From: Planctomicrobium piriforme
Lineage (GTDB): Bacteria > Planctomycetota > Planctomycetia > Planctomycetales > Planctomycetaceae
DNA: 61,622 nt
Direction: 5' to 3'
Assembly: GCA_945860955.1 (NCBI GenBank)
Contig: CAMATH010000038.1
Location: 1 to 61,622, forward strand
Positions 50,327 to 58,985 of this stretch are shown in pieces. The notes under the pieces were generated by a model, which worked only from the letters and a program-made list of their open reading frames with translations, was not told the origin of the DNA and did no database searches. The position numbers were made by a program, and so were the translations under genes. Numbering within the stretch: the first letter of the stretch is position 1; the number at the start of each line of letters is the position of its first letter.

Positions 50327-53300
50327 CTACTCCATGTAGATGAATTCATTCGACGCCAGCACGCTCCGGCAGAGACTCTGCCAGGCGCGTTCACGCGGCG
50401 CGGTGTTCGTGGCGGAGGCCGGGGCAGTGTCCGTGATGGCCGCCGCCGCGGTGTAACGATCGAGGAACGCCAGCGCCCGGGTGGTTTCCGCGGTACGCGG
50501 AGGTCGGCCCAGTGCGGTCCGGTAGAGTTGGTCAACCCGCGCCGTGTCTTCAATCGGCTCGTCGAGCAGTCGCCGCGCGAGAACACGGGTCTGTTTCAGA
50601 ACCAGGTCGCTGTTCATGAGGAACAGCGCCTGCGGAGCGACGGTCGTTGTGTCACGATGGCCCATCTCCACACTCGGGTCGGCGAAATCGAACGCCTGAA
50701 AGACGTCGTACAACGCGCTCCGCACCACCGGGAGGTAAATCGAACGGCGGGGCGGGTCGTAAATCACCGGATTCACATTCGCCGTGCTGGTGACGTACGC
50801 CCGGTTCGGCGTGGGTAGGAGAGTGCCACCCATATTCGCGTCGAGAGTTCCCGCGACCGCGAACACCGAGTCTCGCAGCGACTCGACCTCAAGCCGGCGC
50901 CGGTTGAAACGCCACCAGAGACGGTTTTCGGGATCCGCCTCGGCCGCCTGTTCATTAAAACGGGTACTCATCTGCCAGGTCGCCGACAGCAGGATTTTGC
51001 GGTGCAACGACTTGAGCGACCAGCCCCCGCGCTGAAACTCCAACGCGAGATGGTCGAGCAGCTCGGGGTGCGTCGGCCGTTCGCCCAATCGACCAAAATT
51101 GTCGGGAGACCGCACCAGTCCTTCCCCAAAATGCCACTGCCAGACCCGGTTCACAATGACCCGACTGGTGAGTGGATGATCGGGGTCGGTCAGCCACCGC
51201 GCGAGTTCGAGTCGGCCCGATTGCGCCGGGTTGACCGACTGATTGTCTGCCAGAGACACCACCTGCAGGAATCGGCGGGGAACTTCCGTCCCCAGATTGA
51301 GGTGACTCCCGCGCAAGTGAACACGCAGATTCTCGGGAGTCGCGTCACTGACCGCCATCGCCTCCGGCAACTTGGGCAGGGCTCCCTCCAGTGTCTTTTG
51401 CTCCGCGCGTTGCTCGGTCAATTCCATCTGTGCCGACGCCGTGAACAGTTCCTCTACGTTCTTGGGCGTCGCCAACGGTCCCGACGGATCGTAGGTGAAC
51501 TTTCGAAACGCTTCGAGAACCTCGTCGGAAAGCGCGGTAATGGATTTCGTTTCGGCGCGGGCCTGCAACTCTTCCCAGCGACTCGTCGCTTCCAAAGCGA
51601 GCTGCTGGTAACGGGGGGCCAGTTCCAGAAGCGTCTTCGGCGCGGGTTCGGCGAGTAATCGCGCACGAATCGCCTCCGCAAGTCCTGTCGCCGGCGCGGG
51701 GGGAGTCTTTCCCTCTTCCAGCGCGGCGAATTCATGCCATGTCGCCAGGAGCGACTCCGGCTTGTCGCGGGTCGCGGTGAGCGTGGCTGTGAAGGATTGC
51801 TGGAATCCCGCCACGAGTCTCGATTTCTTCTTTTCCGCGTCCCCCGACGGCTCGTTGACGACTGGAGGCGGCGCGACAGCGTTCCCCTGGGCGTCTCGAG
51901 CCGGGGCGATCAACAGTTTGTCGATATGTGGGAATGGACAGGGATTCTCCAGTCGGACGACACTCTTTCCCGCAGCGAGCGGCACCAGTGCTTCAATGTT
52001 CCACGTCTGCGTGTCAGGGTTCCACGACCCGGTCACTTTTCCCGCCGCGTCGGACTTGAGCAGTCGACCGCCTATCGACAGCAGATTCGGCCGGGCGGCG
52101 GCGGCGGCGTAGCGAATTTCGATCTGGTACACCCCCGCGGTCGGAATTTCGATGTCGTACTCTGTGAAGTTGGGCAATTCTCCCTTGTTCACCAGCACGC
52201 CGATCCCTTCGCCGTACCCGTCGCGGACCTTTAAGACATTCCCGCGGACGAAATCCTCAGCTTCAATCAGAATCGCGCCGGCAGGAGCGGGATCACCCGG
52301 TTTCGGACCGAGAGTCGTCACCGAAGTCAGCAACGCGTCGAGTCGGGATTGAGTGTGCGCCGCGTGCAGCAGGTCACCCACCTCCCGACGCGCCTGCCGC
52401 AACACGACTTCGGTCTCGGACTTCACCTTCTCGGCGATCGCCTGCTTCGTCTGGTCGATCCGCCGCTGCTGTTCAACACGCTGCGCCACCACTTCGGGAG
52501 CCGCCAGAGGCAATTCCTGCCAACGGGCGACGACCGAGAAATTCTCCATGGTTTTTGTGCTTTTGAAGATCCCCGCCAAGCCGTAGTAATCTTCGATCGG
52601 GATCGGGTCGAACTTGTGCGAGTGGCAGCGGGCACAGCCGAGCGTCAATCCCATGAACGCCCGACCAAGCGTATCGACCTGCTCGTCGATGATATCCATC
52701 TGCATTTTCACCGGGTCATCCTCGGCGAGCATTTTCGCCCCGAGCGAGAGGAACCCGGTTGCCACGGTCCGTTCGATGCGGGCTTCGACATCGTCGGTCG
52801 CGGGGAGCAGGTCGCCTGCGAGCTGTTCGGCGAGGAATTGATCGTACGGCTTGTCTTTGTTCAAAGCCGCGATGACATAATCCCGGTAGCGCCAGGCGCT
52901 CGCGTACGCAAGATTTTCATCCAGGCCATTTGAGTCGGCGTAACGTGCGACATCGAGCCAGTGCCGCGCGAACCGTTCGCCGTACCGCGGCGAGGCGAGC
53001 AGGCGGTCGACCACATGGGCGAATGCGTCGGGGGAACTGTCGGCGAGAAAGGCGTCAATCTCAGCGGGGGTTGGTGGGATCCCGTGCAGGTCGAGCGTCG
53101 CGCGGCGAATCAAATTCCGCTTGTCGGCGGCGGGGGCGGGAGAGAGCGCGGCGGACTCGAGTTTCGCGAGAATGAACCGATCGAGGTCTTCGAGTGCCCA
53201 CAGTTCGTTTTTCACCGCAGGCTGGGCAACGGGCCGAACCGGTTGAAATGCCCAGAAGTTGCGATCGGCCTCGGTGATTTCAGTCGCAGTCGATGCGGAT

Positions 53301-53932
53301 TTCACTCCGGGTGAAGGCTCTTTGGACTGGGGCCAGATCGCTCCCTGTCGCACCCATTCCACCAGCAACGCAATTTCGGCGTCTGGGAGCTTGGATTTGG
53401 GCGGCATCTTGAGGTCGCCCGCGTAGCGAACCGCCTGAATCAGCAGGCTCTTTTCCGGCTGTTTGGGAACGACGACGCCACCACTGTCGCCCCCCTGAGA
53501 GAGTGCTGCGGGAGAGTCGAGCCGAAGCCCCGCCTTTTGCTTCGCTCCGCCGTGGCATTCGAGACACCGGTCGACCAACAGGGGCCGGATCTTGCTTTCA
53601 AAAAACGCCTCGGCCTGGGCGCGGTCGGCTGCCGAAGGTTCGGCGACGTCGACCGGCTGGTTCTCGTTTTGACCGAAGACTGTCCCAGTCCAGCCGACCG
53701 ACAGGAGCAATGTACAGCACAGGATTCCAAAAACTGATACGAGAGGCGGCCGAAAATCAAGTGATTTCGCGGTGCCTCGCCCGCGAGGAATTGGTAACCG
53801 TTGGCCATTGCCCAACGGCTGCACGTCAACATCGCGGTTTCCGACGTGCTGAGAAGAACTCCGCAACGGCCGACGCGAGCGCGGCGGCAGTACTGTTCGG
53901 GTCAAATCGCAGGGGAGGAGGGAAGCGTTCAT
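50327..53932 (-). CDS. PSD1 and planctomycete-cytochrome-C protein with carbohydrate-binding-like domain
   Basis: Up to 1201 residues. The signal peptide (VFGILCCTLLLSVGWTGTVFG) sits 65 residues in, so the true start may be an internal GTG/TTG rather than the ATG at 53932. Order: cytochrome-C-like domain with CLECHGG, DUF1549 (LNRDKPYDQFLAEQLAGDLLP region with HRFDPIPIEDYYGLAGIF), a mid-chain insertion at about 540-670 resembling a CBM6-type carbohydrate-binding domain (ILIEAEDFVRGN...YDIEIPTAGVYQIEIRYAAA), then DUF1553 (LTSRVIVNRVWQWHFGEGLV, RRLEVESLRDSVFAVAG). Periplasmic. Operon with the DUF1501 gene. The binding domain suggests a polysaccharide target. Confidence 0.88.
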   Translation of the reverse strand: MNASLLPCDLTRTVLPPRSRRPLRSSSQHVGNRDVDVQPLGNGQRLPIPRGRGTAKSLDFRPPLVSVFGILCCTLLLSVGWTGTVFGQNENQPVDVAEPSAADRAQAEAFFESKIRPLLVDRCLECHGGAKQKAGLRLDSPAALSQGGDSGGVVVPKQPEKSLLIQAVRYAGDLKMPPKSKLPDAEIALLVEWVRQGAIWPQSKEPSPGVKSASTATEITEADRNFWAFQPVRPVAQPAVKNELWALEDLDRFILAKLESAALSPAPAADKRNLIRRATLDLHGIPPTPAEIDAFLADSSPDAFAHVVDRLLASPRYGERFARHWLDVARYADSNGLDENLAYASAWRYRDYVIAALNKDKPYDQFLAEQLAGDLLPATDDVEARIERTVATGFLSLGAKMLAEDDPVKMQMDIIDEQVDTLGRAFMGLTLGCARCHSHKFDPIPIEDYYGLAGIFKSTKTMENFSVVARWQELPLAAPEVVAQRVEQQRRIDQTKQAIAEKVKSETEVVLRQARREVGDLLHAAHTQSRLDALLTSVTTLGPKPGDPAPAGAILIEAEDFVRGNVLKVRDGYGEGIGVLVNKGELPNFTEYDIEIPTAGVYQIEIRYAAAAARPNLLSIGGRLLKSDAAGKVTGSWNPDTQTWNIEALVPLAAGKSVVRLENPCPFPHIDKLLIAPARDAQGNAVAPPPVVNEPSGDAEKKKSRLVAGFQQSFTATLTATRDKPESLLATWHEFAALEEGKTPPAPATGLAEAIRARLLAEPAPKTLLELAPRYQQLALEATSRWEELQARAETKSITALSDEVLEAFRKFTYDPSGPLATPKNVEELFTASAQMELTEQRAEQKTLEGALPKLPEAMAVSDATPENLRVHLRGSHLNLGTEVPRRFLQVVSLADNQSVNPAQSGRLELARWLTDPDHPLTSRVIVNRVWQWHFGEGLVRSPDNFGRLGERPTHPELLDHLALEFQRGGWSLKSLHRKILLSATWQMSTRFNEQAAEADPENRLWWRFNRRRLEVESLRDSVFAVAGTLDANMGGTLLPTPNRAYVTSTANVNPVIYDPPRRSIYLPVVRSALYDVFQAFDFADPSVEMGHRDTTTVAPQALFLMNSDLVLKQTRVLARRLLDEPIEDTARVDQLYRTALGRPPRTAETTRALAFLDRYTAAAAITDTAPASATNTAPRERAWQSLCRSVLASNEFIYME

Positions 53933-54060
53933 ATATGCAGAATAACCGATGGAAGTACCACAGGCGAGGGGCGAGGAGTGGGGAAATCGGACTCATCCGG
54001 TACAAACGCACCGAGCGAGTCAGTGAATCAAACAACGACGGATTCGACCTTGGGCGGGAT

Positions 54061-54888
54061 CTAAACCGACGCCCCTGCCCGGACCACGATCTCTCCCCGC
54101 CCCACCGAAACAAAATCCCCCCGGTAGAAATCGAACTCAGACTCGAGCAGCGACGCATCGAACGCCAATCCCTTGGAGCGCAAGTCGCGCAGCAGCATTG
54201 GCAGGACGGGGGTGCGCTGAGTCGAAGCGTAGCGAAAACTGGGGAGCAGCCGGCACGGGTTTGGTCCGAGGAGGCCGATCATTCCCCGCCGCATTCCCGC
54301 GCCGGGACGGATCCCGCATTCACCAAACCCCAGAATCGTCCCCGCGATCATGTTGAATCCCAACATGTCCCCGGTCCCGCCCCCGATCGCGATCATCCCC
54401 CGGCGCATCGTCAGGCCGATCTCGTTTCCCGCGTTGCCGTCGACCAGAATCGTTCCCCCGGTCATCCCTTTCGCGGATCCGCGGTACGCCGCCCCAATCA
54501 GGTGTCCGCCGTTTCCTCGCACGTGAATGAAACCGCCGCACATTTCGGCACCGACCCAGCCCCGCGCATCCCCTTCCACGCGAATCTCTCCACCGCGCAT
54601 CTGGCTCCCGACGTGCCTGCCGGCCCGGCCGCAAACGCGGATCTCGCCACTCACCATTTGAGCGCCAATCCAGTGGACTCCGTACAGATCTCCGTGAAAC
54701 TCCCATTTCTTATCGCTGGCATCCCCCTCGACACGAAACATCTCCGCCAGCGGAATTTTGCGGTTTCCGTGAAAAATCTCGAAGCGTTCGATCTCCGCAG
54801 GTGACTTGTCGCAAGCCCAGTCGGGGGTCAGGCCTTCGATTTCGACAGGAACCGCAGTCTCGCCACGATAGGTCAGTCTCAGTGTCAT
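54061..54888 (-). CDS. fhcC: Formyltransferase/hydrolase complex subunit C (formylmethanofuran dehydrogenase C-like)
   Basis: 275 residues, close to the usual length of FhcC. It is made of right-handed beta-helix repeats of the GxxxGxxMxxGxIxVxGxxG kind (IGAQMVSGEIRVCGRAG, VGSQMRGGEIRVEGDARG, VGAEMCGGFIHVRGNGG, IGLTMRRGMIAIGGGTG), as in the C subunit of formylmethanofuran dehydrogenase and the C-terminal domain of glutamate synthase. In planctomycetes this belongs to H4MPT-linked formaldehyde oxidation, where the Fhc complex turns formyl-H4MPT to formate. FhcA, B and D are not nearby. ATG at 54888; 125 bp divergent region shared with mobA. Confidence 0.85.
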   Translation of the reverse strand: MTLRLTYRGETAVPVEIEGLTPDWACDKSPAEIERFEIFHGNRKIPLAEMFRVEGDASDKKWEFHGDLYGVHWIGAQMVSGEIRVCGRAGRHVGSQMRGGEIRVEGDARGWVGAEMCGGFIHVRGNGGHLIGAAYRGSAKGMTGGTILVDGNAGNEIGLTMRRGMIAIGGGTGDMLGFNMIAGTILGFGECGIRPGAGMRRGMIGLLGPNPCRLLPSFRYASTQRTPVLPMLLRDLRSKGLAFDASLLESEFDFYRGDFVSVGRGEIVVRAGASV

Positions 54889-55013
54889 GAATCGAGTGGG
54901 GTCGGGGCGACAGATCGAGGCGGGTGGTAATTGGGCAGGGCCGAAAACTATCCTCAAGCTATCCACTGAACGACTGTCGTGCAATTCCCAGACAGCTCCG
55001 ATACGATTTTCGA

Positions 55014-55676
55014 ATGAAAACCGGTGCGATCATTCTCTGTGGCGGAAAATCGAGTCGCATGGGACGCGACAAGGCCACGCTTCCGTTTGGAGCAGAATCC
55101 ATGCTTCAGCGCGTGGTCCGACTGCTGTGCGACGTGGTGCCGGCGAAAAATTTCGTGGTCGTTTCGGCACAGCACCAGATTCTCCCCGAACTTCCGGCGG
55201 AGATCACGATCACGCAGGATCTGCATCCCGAACGGGGGCCACTGGAGGGATTGGCGGCCGGTTTGGCGGTCGTTGATCCCGCGCTGGATGCGGTTTATGT
55301 CACCAGTTGCGACGTTCCGCTGCTGGCTCCGCGATTCGTCTCGCGAATGTTCGAATTGTTGGACGGACATGCAATCGTCGTCCCGCGTGATGGTGCCTTC
55401 CACCACCCACTGGCGGCGGTCTATCGGCCCGGCGTTCTGCCAACCGTGCGGAATCTGCTCGAGAACAATCGCTTACGGCCCCGCTTTTTGTTCGACGAAG
55501 TAGACACCCGGGAAGTCGACGTGGAAGAGCTGCGGCGAGTCGATCCCGGGTTGCACACGCTGCGAAATCTGAACACTCCCGAGGACTATCAGACCGCGCT
55601 TCAGGAAGCGGGTTTTTCAGGTGAGAATCATGGCGACCACTTCCCCAACAGACACGGGGGAATCGAGCGGAAGTAG
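55014..55676 (+). CDS. mobA: Molybdenum cofactor guanylyltransferase
   Basis: 220 residues. It joins GMP to molybdopterin to make the bis-MGD-type cofactor. Seen: IILCGGKSSRMGRDKATLPFG (GGxSxRMGxDK nucleotide-binding motif), VYVTSCDVPLL metal-binding strand and a Rossmann layout of normal length. The gene is divergent from fhcC, whose relatives in methanogens need this cofactor. The last 20 residues overlap the antisense 3' end of the small lipoyl-like gene. The family is sometimes hard to part from other nucleotidyltransferases, but the motifs favour MobA. Confidence 0.92.
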   Translation: MKTGAIILCGGKSSRMGRDKATLPFGAESMLQRVVRLLCDVVPAKNFVVVSAQHQILPELPAEITITQDLHPERGPLEGLAAGLAVVDPALDAVYVTSCDVPLLAPRFVSRMFELLDGHAIVVPRDGAFHHPLAAVYRPGVLPTVRNLLENNRLRPRFLFDEVDTREVDVEELRRVDPGLHTLRNLNTPEDYQTALQEAGFSGENHGDHFPNRHGGIERK

Positions 55677-55853
55677 AGTGCCCGTGATCCGTCCCCGGCA
55701 GGGGGCAGAGATTTCGCAGGTCGCTCCCCCCACGGCGATTTCCACAACCGGTTCGTCAATCTCGACGGTTTCCCCCGATTCGACATACCAGGCGCTGATG
55801 CGCATCGGCTCACCGGCGGCACCCAGTTCGGGAATCAGGATCGGGACAGTCAT
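55617..55853 (-). CDS. Small lipoyl/biotinyl-like domain protein lacking the modified lysine
   Basis: 78 residues (MTVPILIPELGAAGEPMRIS start). It reads as a single lipoyl-type beta-barrel: SAWYVESGETVEIDEPVVEIAVGGATCEISAPCRGRITG, where the usual DKA hairpin tip with the modified lysine is replaced by GGA. The DNA confirms the two Gly codons (GGG GGA). Modification at the standard place is therefore impossible. Its 3' end overlaps mobA by 60 bp on the opposite strand. A perfect 11-bp hairpin lies 66 bp before the start. The role is unknown; it may be a structural carrier-like fold. Confidence 0.7.
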   Translation of the reverse strand: MTVPILIPELGAAGEPMRISAWYVESGETVEIDEPVVEIAVGGATCEISAPCRGRITGTLLPLDSPVSVGEVVAMILT

Positions 55854-55918
55854 GGGGTCAGGGGTTTGTGGTTGAAGAACACGGAGGAACTCCATCCGAA
55901 CGATTATCACAAGGTACT

Positions 55919-55950
55919 TGAGGAAGCGGTATCAAACTCCCGCTTCCTCA
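55919..55950. promoter_or_regulatory. Perfect 11-bp hairpin upstream of the lipoyl-like gene
   Basis: TGAGGAAGCGG (55919-55929) pairs with CCGCTTCCTCA (55940-55950), 10-nt AT-rich loop. It is not a terminator of a known gene on either strand; an operator or dispersed element is possible. Confidence 0.45.
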
Positions 55951-56025
55951 CGGGCGCGGCTCCATCAAAATGTTTCAGCGCGCACCGCGCGGAGTATAAC
56001 CAGCAAGTGGGCCGTTGAATTTTTA

Positions 56026-56211
56026 GACAGGATGAAAGGGATGAAGAGGATGGACAGGATTGCTGAGGCGACTGTCGATCGTGTGGAATGGGAGGTTTTC
56101 GATTTCAGCCACTTATCCAGAGAGCAGGAATGGCGAGCAACTCCATCCTGTTCATCCGTTTCATCCTCTACATCCTGTCGAATTCCCTCCGTCGGTCGTA
56201 CACACTCTCAG
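56026..56211. repeat. Dispersed repeat, copy 2, with inverted arms
   Basis: 56075-56211 aligns to 33094-33230. In this copy a second arm at 56026-56060 (GACAGGATGAAAGGGATG...) is the inverted complement of 56150-56178 (...CATCCTGTC), making a foldback of about 150 bp. It lies in the 387-bp gap before hpnE, which otherwise holds only the hairpin at 55919-55950. Confidence 0.8.
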
Positions 56212-56240
56212 TTGAACCCGTTCTCCCTTGACTCCAGCCA

Positions 56241-57887
56241 GTGAGTCTCGAAGATGACCCGCCACGGTCTTTCCCTCCACAATCTTCCCCCAGCCAGCCG
56301 AGTCTCTGTTTCATGACGCCGATTCCCGACCCGCCCACATCGCAGGGACCGCCCGAGTCGAGTGAGGGCGCGTCAATGGAATCGGCACGCCCGCTCGGAC
56401 CCCACACGATCGTCGTGGGAGGGGGACTCGCAGGGCTGGCGTGCGCCGCCGCGCTGGGTCTTCGCGGACACCGCGTGACACTGCTCGAATCACGCAATCG
56501 GCTGGGAGGGCGTGCGAGTTCGTTTCTGGACGCGACGACCGGCGAATGGCTCGACAACTGTCAGCACGTCACCCTGGGATGTTGCACGAACTTCGCGAAA
56601 TTCTGCCGGGATGTGGGGATTGACCACTTTTTCGCTCGCGAAGACCGGCTGATATTCGTGGGGCCTCAAGGGACACGCCATACCTTCGCGGCGAGTCCCC
56701 TCCCGGCCCCGTTGCATCTCGCGCCCGCGTTCGCGCGGTTGTCGTATCTGTCTTGGAGTGACCGCCTCTGCCTGGGACGGGGACTGCGCACCCTGGCGCG
56801 AACCTCTCCCGATGCGCTCCGCGGTGTCCGGTTCGACCAATGGTTGATCGATCATCGACAGACGCCGGCGGTGATCGAGAAATTCTGGCACGTGGTTCTG
56901 GTGAGCGCGCTGAGCGAAACGGTCGACCGGATCGACGCGTTCCATGCCCGCAAAGTCTTCGTCGACGGTTTCTTGGCGAATCGGCTCGGCTGGGAAGTCT
57001 GGTTGCCGACGGTTCCACTCGATCGGCTGTATGGCCAGGAGTTAAAGACCTGGCTGGTGGAACATGGTGTCACGTTGCGACTCAACGCGGGAGTCAAACG
57101 GATCGTCCCGGACGGGATGGATGCAACAGGGACACCCACGGAAGCGTCGAGGGACACTTCTGGCACCACACAAGACATTCAACGCCAGCCGTCGGTGGAA
57201 TTGCGGACAGGCGAACGCCTGACCGCGGATTCTATTGTCCTCGCGGTCCCGCAGAATCTGGTGGTCGATCTGGTACCGCAATTTGCCGAGTGGTGGAACC
57301 GCTCGGAAGGGCCGGCCCGGTTGGCGACCGCCCCGATTTCCAGTGTCCACTTGTGGTACGATCGCCCGATCACCGACGATCGGCACATCACGTTCGTCGG
57401 CAGAACGAGTCAGTGGCTGTTCAATCGCGCCAAGATTCACCCGGCGGAGTCAGCCGGGCCGACAGCGGAGAATGGTCACACCGCCGGCGTGAACTGGTAC
57501 GGCCAAGTGGTGATCAGCGCCTCGCATGATGTCGCCGCCCGTCCCGCGAAAGAGACGATCGATCACGTTGTGCAGGAGCTGGCGGAACTCTTGCCCGCCG
57601 CCCGCGACGCACAGCTCGTGCGGTCGCGTTTGGTGACGGAACATCGTGCGGTTCTCGCGATGCTGCCGGGTGTCGATCGCTTTCGTCCCGGACCGGAGTC
57701 CCCGGTACCCGGCTTGTTTTTGGCTGGCGACTGGATCCAGACCGGGTGGCCCAGCACGATGGAGGGGGCGGTTCGATCGGGGTGGTTGGCGGCGGAAGCG
57801 GTGTTGCGCCGGTCTGGCCATCCAGAATCGCTGCTGCAACCCGATCTCCCCAGGGCGCGTTTGTCGAAGTGGCTATTTGGGTTGTAA
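56241..57887 (+). CDS. hpnE: Hydroxysqualene dehydroxylase
   Basis: 548 residues from a GTG at 56241, or 524 from ATG at 56313. FAD-dependent amine-oxidase-fold enzyme that reduces hydroxysqualene to squalene in hopanoid or sterol-type lipid synthesis. Dinucleotide motif VVGGGLAGLACAAALGLRGHRVTLLESRNRLGGRASS, the HpnE-typical LDNCQHVTLGCC segment and the FAD-binding GLFLAGDWIQTGWPSTMEGAVRSG. An extra Ser/Thr-rich stretch of about 30 residues (MDATGTPTEASRDTSGTT) is inserted near 290-320. The N-terminal 40 residues are Pro-rich. HpnC and HpnD are not in the window. Confidence 0.88.
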   Translation: MSLEDDPPRSFPPQSSPSQPSLCFMTPIPDPPTSQGPPESSEGASMESARPLGPHTIVVGGGLAGLACAAALGLRGHRVTLLESRNRLGGRASSFLDATTGEWLDNCQHVTLGCCTNFAKFCRDVGIDHFFAREDRLIFVGPQGTRHTFAASPLPAPLHLAPAFARLSYLSWSDRLCLGRGLRTLARTSPDALRGVRFDQWLIDHRQTPAVIEKFWHVVLVSALSETVDRIDAFHARKVFVDGFLANRLGWEVWLPTVPLDRLYGQELKTWLVEHGVTLRLNAGVKRIVPDGMDATGTPTEASRDTSGTTQDIQRQPSVELRTGERLTADSIVLAVPQNLVVDLVPQFAEWWNRSEGPARLATAPISSVHLWYDRPITDDRHITFVGRTSQWLFNRAKIHPAESAGPTAENGHTAGVNWYGQVVISASHDVAARPAKETIDHVVQELAELLPAARDAQLVRSRLVTEHRAVLAMLPGVDRFRPGPESPVPGLFLAGDWIQTGWPSTMEGAVRSGWLAAEAVLRRSGHPESLLQPDLPRARLSKWLFGL

Positions 57888-57899
57888 ACTGGCGAAGTC

Positions 57900-58940
57900 A
57901 TGACTCACGTCGCGTTCTCCATGAAGGCGGAAACCCCAGAGATCGGCCGTCGCCTGCTGCTGACGGCGACTCTGCTGTTGACGTTGCTGATCGTCGGGTC
58001 CGTCGGATTCAAATTCTTCTCGCCCGAATCGAGCTGGATCGACTGCGTCTACATGACCGCCACGACCATGACAACGGTCGGCTATGGGGAGATCATTCCC
58101 CTCGGGCCGGGGGGGCGGATCTTCGTCATCTGCTTTCTGGCGGTCGGGATCGGCGTCGTGTCGTATTCCGCGTTTCAATTCGGACAATTCCTGTTCAGCA
58201 ATGATATTCAGCGGATGTTGGAGGCCCGGCGGATGCGCCACTTGATCGAAGGCTTGAAGAATCACTACATCGTCTGCGGATTGGGACGGATGGGAGTCAC
58301 GATTTGCAGACACCTCGAAGAACGGGGGAAACCGTTTGTCGTTGTGGATCGGGACGCCGAGCTGCTGAGCAACGACGCCAATCCCAAATGGTTGCGGCTG
58401 GTGGGAGACGCGACCGACGACGCGATCTTGCTGGAGGCGGGAATTGAGCGAGCCCGGGCCCTTGCGACCGTGTTGCCGACCGACGCCGACAATATCTACG
58501 TCGTGCTGTCCGCGCGTCTTCTGTCGAACAAACTGGAGATCATCGCCCGCGCGGGAGACGAGGCGGCCGCTGTGAAAATGGAGCGGGCCGGGGCCAGTCG
58601 CGTCGTCAGTCCCTACAGTACCGGCGCGATCAAAATGGCGCGGTTCATGCTGAACCCCAACATCGAAGACTTCCTTGAAATTGGCGATCAGCACGGTCGG
58701 GATCTGGAGCTGGCGGACGTTCAGATTGACGAAGCGAGCCGATACGTTGGCAAACGGCTCATGGATACCGACCTGCGCGAGCTGGGGGTGATTGTCGTCG
58801 GAATCCGCCGTCGCAATGGCGACCGGTTGATGCCCCCGCCGGGAAACGCGATGATCGAGGCGGGCGACTGCCTGTTCGCGTTCGGAAGCACGACCGCAGT
58901 GAACCAGATGATCGGGAGCAGCGGTCACGACGAGGTGTGA
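57900..58940 (+). CDS. Potassium channel with TrkA-N and TrkA-C regulatory domains
   Basis: 346 residues. Two membrane helices (LLLTATLLLTLLIVGSVGFKFF and IFVICFLAVGIGVVSYSAF) flank a pore loop with selectivity filter TTVGYGE. The cytoplasmic part is RCK: TrkA-N Rossmann domain (HYIVCGLGRMGVTICRHLEERGKPFVVVDRD) and TrkA-C (YVGKRLMDTDLRELGVIVVGIRRRNGD). A MthK/GsuK-like ligand-gated K+ channel. It starts 12 bp after hpnE, so they are probably co-transcribed. ATG at 57900 or seven codons later at MKAETPEI. Confidence 0.93.
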   Translation: MTHVAFSMKAETPEIGRRLLLTATLLLTLLIVGSVGFKFFSPESSWIDCVYMTATTMTTVGYGEIIPLGPGGRIFVICFLAVGIGVVSYSAFQFGQFLFSNDIQRMLEARRMRHLIEGLKNHYIVCGLGRMGVTICRHLEERGKPFVVVDRDAELLSNDANPKWLRLVGDATDDAILLEAGIERARALATVLPTDADNIYVVLSARLLSNKLEIIARAGDEAAAVKMERAGASRVVSPYSTGAIKMARFMLNPNIEDFLEIGDQHGRDLELADVQIDEASRYVGKRLMDTDLRELGVIVVGIRRRNGDRLMPPPGNAMIEAGDCLFAFGSTTAVNQMIGSSGHDEV

Positions 58941-58985
58941 CTCTCCCTTCGCCCGAATACCAGAGACTTTGGATACCCTGCCGTC

